Of a DNA stretch of 35,728 nt, positions 16,181 through 24,098 are shown piece by piece (positions within the stretch are counted from its first letter, which is position 1; each line of letters opens with the position of its first letter). The stretch covers positions 1-35,728 of the forward strand of contig JASEFX010000022.1 in the NCBI GenBank assembly GCA_030018265.1, given 5' to 3'. The position numbers and the translations under genes are program-made. Origin of the DNA: Candidatus Saccharicenans sp. GTDB taxonomy: Bacteria > Acidobacteriota > Aminicenantia > Aminicenantales > Saccharicenantaceae. Below the pieces are notes generated by a model. It did no database searches and was not told where the DNA came from. It worked only from the letters and a program-made list of their open reading frames with translations.

Positions 16181-17518
16181 TCAAGCGGTCTTTCTTTCTT
16201 CTTTGAAAGAAAGGCCGAGAGATTTAAGTTCGGTCAGAATCGGGCGGTAAATTTCAGGCACTGTCGGTGTCAGAACTCCTCGCTCGGGTATCCTTCCTTC
16301 CAGTATCAATTTTACTCCGATGGCCACCGGCAGTCCAACCGTCCTGGACATTGAGGTACTTCCGCCCGGCTGTCCAAAATCGATCAGGGTGGAAGTTATA
16401 ATTTCACCCGGTTTTCCTGGATACTCAGCCACAATTTCATGCTTGAGAACGGTCATGTCCCTTTCCCCTTCCCGGTACTGCATTTTTTCCACCATCAGGT
16501 GGAGCAGCAGATCCAGGGGAGAAGTTTTTCTCGAAGGAAGCGGCCTCTCGCTGAACAGCCCCAGCCATTCGAAAGTGCTCATCACCTCCGAGTCGATGGT
16601 GATTTGAAGTCTCCGGGCAATTTCCGTTTTAAGATCAGCCGGAGCGGGAATTCCCAGATACTCACGCATGAAGTCAGCATAGGTTTCAGCCTGCCATTCC
16701 TTTTCGTCAACCTCCAGCAAACCCAGCTCGCCGATTTTCTTCATCCTCAGACACCAGCCCGGGTAACGAAGCGTCCCGCGCAACATGGTTTTTACTTCTT
16801 TAACCCCGTAGATATCGACATAAGCCACAGAATTTCGGTTGGGATACCCTTCAAAAACCCCGAGTCCGGGAATTTCAATCATCCGGTAATGGCTGAAAAG
16901 TTGCTCCGCCGGAACATAGACCTCCTGTCCATCCAGCAAATACCGGGCATCGTTTCTACCGGCCAGCAGCACACCGCGGGGACTCCAGGAAAATTTGTAA
17001 CCGAACGGATTATCCCTGGCTTCCGGAGCCGGCAGCCCGCCGCAATACGATACAAAGCTTACCACCTTCCCGCCTGCCTGATGAATCTCATCAATCAGGC
17101 GCATCGCCTCCATATGGTCGATTCCAGGGTCCAGGCCCAGCTCATTCAGAAATATCAAACCTTTTTCACGGGCTTTTTCATCGAGGGCTCTCATCGCCGG
17201 GCTGACGTAAGAAGCTGTCACCAGATGTTTTCCGGCTTCGAGACAGATTTCAGCCACATAAGGATGATAGGTATACGGAACCAGGCTGATGACAACCTCG
17301 GACCTGGCGATCAGTTCAGTCAATTTCTCCCTGTCCTGCAGGTCCAGCTGATAAACACTGGCTCCTGAATGCCCACCGGTCAGCCGCCGGGCTCTTTCCG
17401 GCTCAATGTCAGCTATTTCAAGTTCAATGTGGTCAAAACCGAGAAGATACTCTATGACCGGACCGGCAACCAGTCCGGCCCCGAGAAGACAGACTTTCCT
17501 TCTGTTATTCTCTTTCAC
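16181..17518 (-). CDS. Saccharopine dehydrogenase (glutamate-forming), separate polypeptide
   Basis: 445 residues. Expected reaction: saccharopine + NAD(P)+ to 2-aminoadipate 6-semialdehyde + glutamate. The N-terminal Rossmann fold begins VCLLGAGLVAGPVIEYLL, the pattern of LYS9 and of the C-terminal half of animal/plant LKR-SDH. Further marks are VISLVPYTYHPYVAEICLEAGKHLVTASYVSP, NELGLDPGIDHM, and SYCGGLPAPEARDNPFGYKFSWSP, all typical of this branch rather than of homospermidine synthase or carboxynorspermidine dehydrogenase. It begins 17 bases after the lysine-ketoglutarate reductase-like gene, which makes the two-step lysine catabolic pathway the best reading. Biosynthetic use (reverse) is less likely without other alpha-aminoadipate genes nearby. 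Confidence 0.9.
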   Translation of the reverse strand: MKENNRRKVCLLGAGLVAGPVIEYLLGFDHIELEIADIEPERARRLTGGHSGASVYQLDLQDREKLTELIARSEVVISLVPYTYHPYVAEICLEAGKHLVTASYVSPAMRALDEKAREKGLIFLNELGLDPGIDHMEAMRLIDEIHQAGGKVVSFVSYCGGLPAPEARDNPFGYKFSWSPRGVLLAGRNDARYLLDGQEVYVPAEQLFSHYRMIEIPGLGVFEGYPNRNSVAYVDIYGVKEVKTMLRGTLRYPGWCLRMKKIGELGLLEVDEKEWQAETYADFMREYLGIPAPADLKTEIARRLQITIDSEVMSTFEWLGLFSERPLPSRKTSPLDLLLHLMVEKMQYREGERDMTVLKHEIVAEYPGKPGEIITSTLIDFGQPGGSTSMSRTVGLPVAIGVKLILEGRIPERGVLTPTVPEIYRPILTELKSLGLSFKEERKTA

Positions 17519-17535
17519 CGCTTACTCCTGACATT

Positions 17536-18846
17536 TTATTTAAGATAATTTTCAAGATAACGAAAATCAGGTGTGAGCTCGCCGTTGTAAACGATAACTG
17601 CCCTTTTCAGTTCGGGTTCAAGCCCGAGCCGATCAAAAGGCACAGAATAATCCGCCCGGGCAATTGAGGGCACGTATTTCTTTAGCCCCTGGCTAAAATA
17701 AGTCGATGATTCGATCGGCAATTCAGCCGGGAGATTGTATACAGCCATAACCACCGGCCCCCGACCGCTGAAACCATCGGCTGTTTCTCCGGTGAAGGGA
17801 TCGTAAACATAAACCGGGTTTTCTGAATCGGTCGCTTTCACCGTGCATTCGAGCGAACCGTTGACGTCGCAGGAGATGTCGCCGACAACCTGGAGCCGCG
17901 GGCGCTCCTGAGTTCCGAACAATTTTTTCAAAAACTCCCGCGTGACGAAACGTGGATATCTGGGAGTCCAGAATATTCCGTTAATCAGAATGCTGAGGTA
18001 AGGGAGATATTCTTCAGTGACCGGATAGTATTTTTCCGGATTCTGGTAGTAATCCTGTAGCTCGAACTGATGATTTCCCTTCGGCCTGACCATATCCTCT
18101 TCCTTGAAAACAACTTTGTAGACTCTATGCGGCGAATAATATCCTTTCTCCACGGTTTCAGCCAGTTCTGATGGTTTTATTTCCACCGCCGGCAGCAGGT
18201 CGTATATTTCCTGGGCCCCCTGAGAGACATGCCCGTAACCGAAAAAGCCGCAGATAAAAGGAGTTATCTCAGCCGGCAGTCCCTCTTCCATTATCTGCCG
18301 GCCAACGGTTTTAATTTCTTCCCTGATATGAGTCAGATTCGCATAGTGAACAGCCTGCTTGATTTTTAGAAAGGGTGTTTCCACTCCGAGCGTTTTAAGC
18401 CTCTGCCCGTAAGACCAGAGCGAGTCAACCAGGCCGGCATGGCCGGCAAAATTGCCGAAGAAAAGCAGCCTCCTTCCCTGATCGTCGGTAATTTTCTCGT
18501 AATCGATCAGGGTGCAGCCGAGTTCGATGATCCTTTTCAGCATCGGCATGTTATGAGCCTGTCCCTTGATGGTATGGGAGAAAAATACGTAAACTTTCCC
18601 GCGTTCAAACATACTGAGGGGAATTTCTTTAATGGCTATAACCGCCCGGCTCGGGCAGAGATCTTCCTGGACGATGGCACCGGCCGCCAGGTACTCGCTA
18701 TCCGGAAAAACTCTTATTTCTGAAGGCTGTACATAAAACTGCAGAGGATAATTTTTCTGCAGCTCTCTGACATGGGAAGGAACAAGTGGAGCCCGCCTTT
18801 CCCAGCGGTTTATATCCTCTCTCCGGATGCCAACGTTGATTTTCAT
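17536..18846 (-). CDS. Lysine-ketoglutarate reductase (saccharopine-forming), separate polypeptide
   Basis: 436 residues of the alanine dehydrogenase/PNT N-terminal superfamily. Expected reaction: lysine + 2-oxoglutarate + NAD(P)H to saccharopine. The start GIRREDINRWERRAPLVPSHV, FFSHTIKGQAHNMPML, LIDYEKITDDQGRRLLFFGNFAGHAG and FGYGHVSQGAQEIYDLLP match the N-terminal half of bifunctional aminoadipate semialdehyde synthase (LKR-SDH). The Ala-DH-like fold without the usual C-terminal fusion, plus the SDH gene 17 bases on, shows the bifunctional enzyme is split in two here. ATG 18846 has AAAGGA at good distance and the promoter at 18880-18909 upstream. Confidence 0.88.
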   Translation of the reverse strand: MKINVGIRREDINRWERRAPLVPSHVRELQKNYPLQFYVQPSEIRVFPDSEYLAAGAIVQEDLCPSRAVIAIKEIPLSMFERGKVYVFFSHTIKGQAHNMPMLKRIIELGCTLIDYEKITDDQGRRLLFFGNFAGHAGLVDSLWSYGQRLKTLGVETPFLKIKQAVHYANLTHIREEIKTVGRQIMEEGLPAEITPFICGFFGYGHVSQGAQEIYDLLPAVEIKPSELAETVEKGYYSPHRVYKVVFKEEDMVRPKGNHQFELQDYYQNPEKYYPVTEEYLPYLSILINGIFWTPRYPRFVTREFLKKLFGTQERPRLQVVGDISCDVNGSLECTVKATDSENPVYVYDPFTGETADGFSGRGPVVMAVYNLPAELPIESSTYFSQGLKKYVPSIARADYSVPFDRLGLEPELKRAVIVYNGELTPDFRYLENYLK

Positions 18847-18879
18847 GTATGATTCCTTTCTGTGTATGATTTGATTTTA

Positions 18880-18909
18880 ATTATGTCATATTTTGAGAAA
18901 TAAGGTCAA
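18880..18909 (-). promoter_or_regulatory. Promoter of the LKR-SDH-MEMO operon
   Basis: -35 TTGACC (18909-18904), 18-base spacer, -10 CATAAT (18885-18880) with an upstream TG making an extended -10. Predicted start near 18873, leader about 27 bases. It is divergent from the cysS promoter. Confidence 0.65.
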
Positions 18910-18959
18910 ACCAGGACGTCCCTGATATCGAGGAAGAATTCAAACTATTGACGACCTTA
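18901..18959. repeat. Inverted repeat between the divergent LKR and cysS promoters
   Basis: Perfect 7-bp arms TAAGGTC (18901-18907) and GACCTTA (18953-18959), 45 bases apart. Each arm overlaps or abuts one of the two divergent -35 hexamers. This could be a shared operator, but 7-bp arms this far apart can also occur by chance. Confidence 0.4.
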
Positions 18960-18976
18960 ATCGGTTCGGACATAAT
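18948..18976 (+). promoter_or_regulatory. cysS promoter, -10 box 7 bases before the ATG
   Basis: -35 TTGACG (18948-18953), 17-base spacer, -10 CATAAT (18971-18976); both hexamers match consensus at 5 of 6. Only 7 bases separate the -10 from the cysS ATG at 18984, so transcription is expected to begin at or next to the start codon, giving a leaderless mRNA. Confidence 0.6.
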
Positions 18977-18983
18977 AAACAGG

Positions 18984-20378
18984 ATGATTCGCTTTTTTAA
19001 CACCCTTTCAGGCACAGTCGAAGAATTTAAGACGCTGGTCCCGGGCAAGGTCCGGCTGTACACCTGCGGCCCGACTGTATACGATTATCCTCACATCGGA
19101 AATTATCGGGCCTACATTTTTGAAGACCTTTTGAAAAGATTTTTGCTGTTTGCCGGATATAAAGTGTTTCATGTAATGAATATAACCGACGTCGATGACA
19201 AAACTATCAGAGGAGCGAATCAGCTGGGGATATCCCTTCAGGAATACACGGCCAGGTACATCCAGGCTTTTTTTGAAGACATCAAAACGCTGAGAATCCT
19301 GCCGGCTGACGTCTACCCGAGAGCCACCGAGCACATTACCGATATGGTGCGGATGATCAAAGGCCTCCTGGAAAAAGGCTACGCCTATTACAAAGAAGGC
19401 TCGATTTACTTCAGCATCAAAAAATTTCCTGCCTACGGACAGCTGGCCAAAATTAATCCGGAAGAGCTTAAGGCCGGAGCCAGAGTCGACGCTGACGAAT
19501 ACGAAAAAGAAAGCGTGCATGACTTTGCCCTCTGGAAAAAACCCAAAGAGGGCGAGCCCTGCTGGGAAACCGAGCTCGGACCGGGCCGGCCGGGCTGGCA
19601 TATCGAATGCTCGGCGATGAGCACACGTTACCTGGGTCCGCAGCTCGATATCCACTGCGGCGGTGTTGACAATATCTTCCCCCATCACGAAAACGAGATC
19701 GCTCAGTCAGAAGCTTATTACGGAAAGAAATTCGTCAACTACTGGCTCCACTGCCACCACCTGGTGGTGGACGGAGAAAAAATGTCCAAATCAAAGGGGA
19801 ATTTTTACACCCTGCGCGACCTGCTGGCGCGCGGTGTGGACCCGATAGACCTGCGTTTCTTCCTGCTTTCCACCCATTACCGGAAGATGCTGAATTTCAC
19901 TTTTGAAAACCTGGAACAGGCGAAAGCTTCGCGGCAGCGGATTCTGGATTTTCTCTACGAGATAGAACACCGTAAACTTGAGCCGGGTTCTGAACCGGAA
20001 ATAACCTCTCTGGCTGAAAAAGCGCTGGCCGATTTCAGGGAAGGTCTCTCCGATGACCTTAACATTTCATCTGCCCTGGCCGCCGTCTTTGAATTCATTC
20101 GCGAAATAAACAACCGACTGGCCAGAAACGCGGTCAAACAGGATGACCGGGAGAAGATTCTGAACACCATGAGAGAATTCGACCGGGTGCTGGCCATCCT
20201 GCCGGAAAAGAAGGAAGAAACCCTGCCGCCGGAAATCATGGCAAAGATAGAAGAAAGGGAGAAAGCGCGCCGGGAAAAGAATTTTGCTCTGGCTGATGCC
20301 ATCCGCGAAGAACTCAGACAGCTGGGAATAATTCTCGAAGACACCAGAGAAGGTGTAAGGTGGAAAAAAATAAAATAG
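18984..20378 (+). CDS. cysS: Cysteine-tRNA ligase
   Basis: Class I synthetase charging tRNA-Cys, 464 residues from ATG 18984 (E. coli enzyme 461). It begins IRFFNTLSGTVEEF, the standard CysRS N-terminus, then the zinc-ligand Cys in YTCGPTVYD, a HIGH variant PHIGNYRA, the GWHIECSAM and HCGGVDNIFPHHENE zinc/active-site blocks, and KMSKSKGN. An in-frame TTG 12 codons upstream exists, but that TTG is part of the -35 box and the extra residues have no counterpart in the family. No Shine-Dalgarno with proper spacing precedes 18984, in keeping with leaderless translation. The last 19 bases overlap the YraN-family gene. Confidence 0.96.
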   Translation: MIRFFNTLSGTVEEFKTLVPGKVRLYTCGPTVYDYPHIGNYRAYIFEDLLKRFLLFAGYKVFHVMNITDVDDKTIRGANQLGISLQEYTARYIQAFFEDIKTLRILPADVYPRATEHITDMVRMIKGLLEKGYAYYKEGSIYFSIKKFPAYGQLAKINPEELKAGARVDADEYEKESVHDFALWKKPKEGEPCWETELGPGRPGWHIECSAMSTRYLGPQLDIHCGGVDNIFPHHENEIAQSEAYYGKKFVNYWLHCHHLVVDGEKMSKSKGNFYTLRDLLARGVDPIDLRFFLLSTHYRKMLNFTFENLEQAKASRQRILDFLYEIEHRKLEPGSEPEITSLAEKALADFREGLSDDLNISSALAAVFEFIREINNRLARNAVKQDDREKILNTMREFDRVLAILPEKKEETLPPEIMAKIEEREKARREKNFALADAIREELRQLGIILEDTREGVRWKKIK

Positions 20379-20731
20379 ACTCGTTTCCGCTCGGTTTGCG
20401 GGGCGAGGAAATAGCCGCCTCCTACCTTGAAGAAAAGGGCTACAGGATTTTAGAAAAACACTTCTTTTTTCACCATACAGAAATCGACCTGATAGCCAGA
20501 GACGGCCATTACCTGGTTTTCATCGAGGTAAAAACCAGAAAGAGTGAAGATTTCGGCTTTCCGGAAGAAGCTATGACGGAAAGGAAGAAGTCCCATCTGA
20601 GAAAAGCGGCTGAAGGCTACCTTTACCTCAACCAGCTGAACAAAGTAGACTGCCGTTTCGATGTCGTCTGCATCAGGTTCAACCGGGAAAATCAGCCGGA
20701 AATAGAACATTTTATAAATGCTTTCGAATAA
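20360..20731 (+). CDS. UPF0102 (YraN) family endonuclease-like protein
   Basis: 123 residues with the restriction-endonuclease-like fold of the YraN family. The conserved order is visible: LRGEEIAASYLEEKGYRIL near the N-terminus, then HTEIDLIARDGHYLVFIEVKTR, giving the nuclease-type residues Glu41, Asp43, Glu56 and Lys58. Function is not established; the fold resembles Holliday-junction and other nucleases. It uses a GTG start inside the cysS 3' end, with GAAGG about 8 bases upstream, so translation is coupled to cysS. Cytosolic. Confidence 0.9.
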   Translation: MEKNKIDSFPLGLRGEEIAASYLEEKGYRILEKHFFFHHTEIDLIARDGHYLVFIEVKTRKSEDFGFPEEAMTERKKSHLRKAAEGYLYLNQLNKVDCRFDVVCIRFNRENQPEIEHFINAFE

Positions 20732-20751
20732 TTTTCATCCAGGAGTAAAAA

Positions 20752-23367
20752 ATGAACAGAGGCCGTTTCCTTTTCTCCCTGAGTTTATTTCTGTTCCTCC
20801 TTATCTGCAGTGTTGCTGCTCTTGAAGCCCAGGTCATTCCTCCCCCGGAAGAAATACTCGGGTTCAGGGTCGGAGCCGATTACCATCTGATTACCTACGA
20901 CAAGGCGATCGATTACTGGAAAAAGTTAGCCTCGGTCTCCGACCGGATCCAGCTCAGAGAGATGGGTAAGACCACTCTCGGGCTGACGATGTATTATGCG
21001 GTGATTTCTTCTCCGGAAAATCTGGCCAGCCTGGAAGAATACCGCTCGATCATCAAAAAACTTTCTCTGGCTAAGGGATTGACCGCAGAAGAAGCGGCCA
21101 GACTTGCCCGTAAGGGAAAAGCGGTGGTTTACATCGACGGCGGGCTTCACGCCACAGAATGCGCGCCTGCCCAGCATCTGGTTCAATTAGCCTACGACCT
21201 GGTTTCGGCTAAAGACGAAAAAACGCTGAAGATACTCAACGAGGTGATCTGCCTTCTGGTGTTTGCCAATCCGGACGGGATGAATATGGTGGCCGACTGG
21301 TATCATAAAAACGTTGGCACACCATTCGAAGTTTCTCCGATGCCTTATCTTTATCATTATTACGCCGGACACGACAACAACCGCGATTCCTACCTGGGCA
21401 ACCTGAAAGAAACCCAGAACATAACCAGGCTGGTAAATCAGGAATGGTATCCGGTGATTCTTTACAACCATCATCAGACCGCTCCGTTTCCGGCCCGCAT
21501 CTGGATTCCCCCCAACTCCGAACCGACCAACCCGAATGTTCATCCGTTGATCGTGCGCTGGCAGAACCTGATCGGCTCAGCCATGGGAGCGGCTTTCGAT
21601 GCTGAAGGAAAAGAGGGAGCGATTTCCAGAATAGTTTTTGACACCTGGTATCCAGGATACGTAACCCAGGTGGTGGATTCGCACAACATAATTTCGATCC
21701 TGACCGAGACCGCCCTTTACCGATATGCCACCCCGAAATTTTACACCGTCAGGGATTTCCCGCCTGAATACCAGGACCTGACTATGTCCGCCTTCTATCC
21801 GAGCCCCTGGAAGGGTGGCTGGTGGAGACTTCGGGATGCCGTTGATTATTGTCTTACCGCCTCTAAAGCGGTGCTGGAAGTGGCCGCCCGCTTCCGGGAA
21901 GAGCTTCTTTTCAACAAGTACAGGATGGCCAGCGAGGTAATGGCCAGATTTCAGAAAGAGCCTCCTTACGCCTGGATCTTTCCGCTCGAACAATCCGACC
22001 CCGGAAACCTCGCGCTGCTTCTGAATAGAATGATCCTGCTGGGGATTGAAGTCTATGAAGCCCAGGAAGATTTTATTTCCGACGGAGTGAGCTATCCGAA
22101 GGGCACCCTGGTAATTCCGATGAATCAGCCGTTCGCTCTGTTTGCCAAGAACATGCTCGAAGAGCAGCGTTATCCGGACCTCCGGAAATATCCTGACCTC
22201 TGGCAGGGATTGATTCAATCCAGAAAGATCGAAGGAGCGCCGCTTGAAGCCTACGACATGATGGGCTGGACTCTCCCCTATCAATTCAACCTGAAGGTTC
22301 AGGCTGCCGGAACGCCTCTTTCTGTAAAGCTCAAACCGCTGTCATCGGTCAATCCTTCTCCCGGCAGAGTTGAAGGTTCCGGTTCGGCTGCTTATCTTCT
22401 GGACCACAGACAGAACGCTTCTTTCATCGCAATGAACCGCGTATTGAAACAGAAGGGAAAAATCGAATGGGCCAGAAATCAATTCACCCATGAAGGCAAA
22501 AATTATCCTGAGGGAACGATTATCGTCAGCGGTCTGAGCCGAGATTTTATGGAAAAACTCGCCCGGGAGCTCAACCTGAGAATTCAGGCCTGTTCCTCCC
22601 GACCGGCGGCGAAAACCAGTGAAATCAGAGCTCCGAGAGTGGCCATCTACCAGTCCTGGGTGGCGGTGGAAGACGAAGGCTGGACCAGGTTTGTGCTCGA
22701 TGAGCATGAGTTTGCCTTCAAAGTTCTTCACGATTCAGACATCAGGGCCGGACAGCTGGCCAGACAGTTCGATGCGATCATCATCCCGGACCACTATTCG
22801 ACCGAGCTTCTGGTCAATGGATACCGGAAGGGCGATATGCCTCCGGATTATGTCGGAGGACTCGGCTCGCGTGGAATTAACAACCTGAAAGAGTTTGTGC
22901 GTGAGGGCGGGACTCTGATTATGATGAATACCTCCTGCAATCTGGCCGCCGGCGAGTTTAAGTCACCCGTCAGAAATATTCTGGAAAAAGCCAGAAGAGA
23001 GGAATTCAACTGTTCTGGCTCGATCCTTCTGGCGGAATTCGACGCTTCTCATCCTGTAGCTTACGGAATGGACCGACAGCAGCCGATTGTTTTCGCCGAC
23101 AGCTGCGCTTTTGATGTCTTGCCTTCATTTGACCAGAGGAACTCGCCTGTAATAGTGGCTAAATACGCCGCGGATAACCTTCTGTTGAGCGGCTGGATCC
23201 ACGGAGAAAAGCTCATCCAGCAGAAAGCGGCCGTGGTTGAAGTTCCGCTGGAAAAGGGACGGTTGATTCTTCTGGGCTTCCCGGTGCAGTTCCGGGCTCA
23301 ACCCCGCGGTACCTTCAAGCTACTTTTCAATTCGATCTTTTATTCTTCGATGAAGAAGGCAGAATAG
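20752..23367 (+). CDS. Secreted M14 zinc carboxypeptidase with C-terminal GATase1-like domain
   Basis: 871 residues. Signal peptide (1-26, cleavage near ALEA/Q), then an M14 domain (about 35-390) and a long C-terminal part. Zinc ligands and catalytic residues are visible: His133 and Glu136 in GGLHATE, the substrate Arg in NNRDSY (Arg211), the second zinc His in YNHHQT (240/241), and the general base Glu319 in ILTETALYR. The C-terminal half (about 625-865) has the alternating strand/helix pattern of a class I glutamine-amidotransferase-like fold (IIIPDHY, LKEFVREGGTLIMMNTSC, VEVPLEKGRLILLGFPVQFR). The usual cysteine elbow is not evident, so it is probably structural. The likely role is extracellular or periplasmic peptide trimming for amino-acid supply. 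AGGAG lies at good distance from ATG 20752. Confidence 0.9.
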   Translation: MNRGRFLFSLSLFLFLLICSVAALEAQVIPPPEEILGFRVGADYHLITYDKAIDYWKKLASVSDRIQLREMGKTTLGLTMYYAVISSPENLASLEEYRSIIKKLSLAKGLTAEEAARLARKGKAVVYIDGGLHATECAPAQHLVQLAYDLVSAKDEKTLKILNEVICLLVFANPDGMNMVADWYHKNVGTPFEVSPMPYLYHYYAGHDNNRDSYLGNLKETQNITRLVNQEWYPVILYNHHQTAPFPARIWIPPNSEPTNPNVHPLIVRWQNLIGSAMGAAFDAEGKEGAISRIVFDTWYPGYVTQVVDSHNIISILTETALYRYATPKFYTVRDFPPEYQDLTMSAFYPSPWKGGWWRLRDAVDYCLTASKAVLEVAARFREELLFNKYRMASEVMARFQKEPPYAWIFPLEQSDPGNLALLLNRMILLGIEVYEAQEDFISDGVSYPKGTLVIPMNQPFALFAKNMLEEQRYPDLRKYPDLWQGLIQSRKIEGAPLEAYDMMGWTLPYQFNLKVQAAGTPLSVKLKPLSSVNPSPGRVEGSGSAAYLLDHRQNASFIAMNRVLKQKGKIEWARNQFTHEGKNYPEGTIIVSGLSRDFMEKLARELNLRIQACSSRPAAKTSEIRAPRVAIYQSWVAVEDEGWTRFVLDEHEFAFKVLHDSDIRAGQLARQFDAIIIPDHYSTELLVNGYRKGDMPPDYVGGLGSRGINNLKEFVREGGTLIMMNTSCNLAAGEFKSPVRNILEKARREEFNCSGSILLAEFDASHPVAYGMDRQQPIVFADSCAFDVLPSFDQRNSPVIVAKYAADNLLLSGWIHGEKLIQQKAAVVEVPLEKGRLILLGFPVQFRAQPRGTFKLLFNSIFYSSMKKAE

Positions 23368-23518
23368 CGGAGATATCAGCATTTTTTTCAGACTTAAAGC
23401 TGAGTGCAGCCGTTTGGATCGAGGAGGCTGCCGGCGGGAACAATTTTAAGAAGGAGAAAGTAATTTCACGGGATTATAGCTTAATGAAAATAATCCTCAG
23501 AAACCGGCAGCAGGAAAC

Positions 23519-24040
23519 TTAAAGGCGGGACTCGCGGCTGACCTGGTGAAATCGCCGCACTTCCACCACCCGGCGCACCTCAGCCGTATCTCCGGTCATC
23601 TCGGCCAGAGTGGAAATCGGCAGATGAAGAAGCGGATGGACAAAATCCGGGGCAATCTCAGCCAGTGGAACCATCACAAAATTTCTGAAGCTCAGGCGGG
23701 GATGGGGAATGACAAGCCTGTTAGTCTGCACCACGGTCCTTTCCGCCAGAAGAATGTCAATGTCGATAACCCGCGGACCTTTTTCGCACGTCGGCTGGCG
23801 CTTCATTCTATGTTCTATCTCTTTTACGGTGTTAAGCAGGGCCAGCGGACTGCGGCTGGTTTCAACTTCCAGCACCTGGTTATAAAACCAGGGCTGGTCA
23901 AGGTAATCGACCGGTTCTGTTTCGTAGACGGAAGACTGGCGGATAATCCGGACACCGGCTTTCTGAAGCAGGCTGCGGGCCTGAGCCAGATTGCGGCTTC
24001 TGTTTCCGAGGTTGCTGCCGAGTGAAAGAAAGTATCTCAT
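23519..24040 (-). CDS. folK: 2-amino-4-hydroxy-6-hydroxymethyldihydropteridine pyrophosphokinase (HPPK)
   Basis: Folate-pathway enzyme transferring pyrophosphate from ATP to 6-hydroxymethyl-7,8-dihydropterin. 173 residues: SLGSNLGNR at the N-terminus, SSVYETEPVDYLDQPWFYNQV, and the diagnostic GPRVIDIDIL whose two Asp residues bind Mg2+, then IPHPRL. It is a stand-alone HPPK with no DHPS or DHNA fused, and no other fol gene is nearby. It faces the M14 gene across a 150-base gap in which I see no clear terminator. ATG 24040 matches the family start. Confidence 0.96.
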   Translation of the reverse strand: MRYFLSLGSNLGNRSRNLAQARSLLQKAGVRIIRQSSVYETEPVDYLDQPWFYNQVLEVETSRSPLALLNTVKEIEHRMKRQPTCEKGPRVIDIDILLAERTVVQTNRLVIPHPRLSFRNFVMVPLAEIAPDFVHPLLHLPISTLAEMTGDTAEVRRVVEVRRFHQVSRESRL

Positions 24041-24098
24041 TTTTAGCCGTAAATATTAGCACCAATCGGCAAAAAATCAATACTTGAAGACGGTTTTT

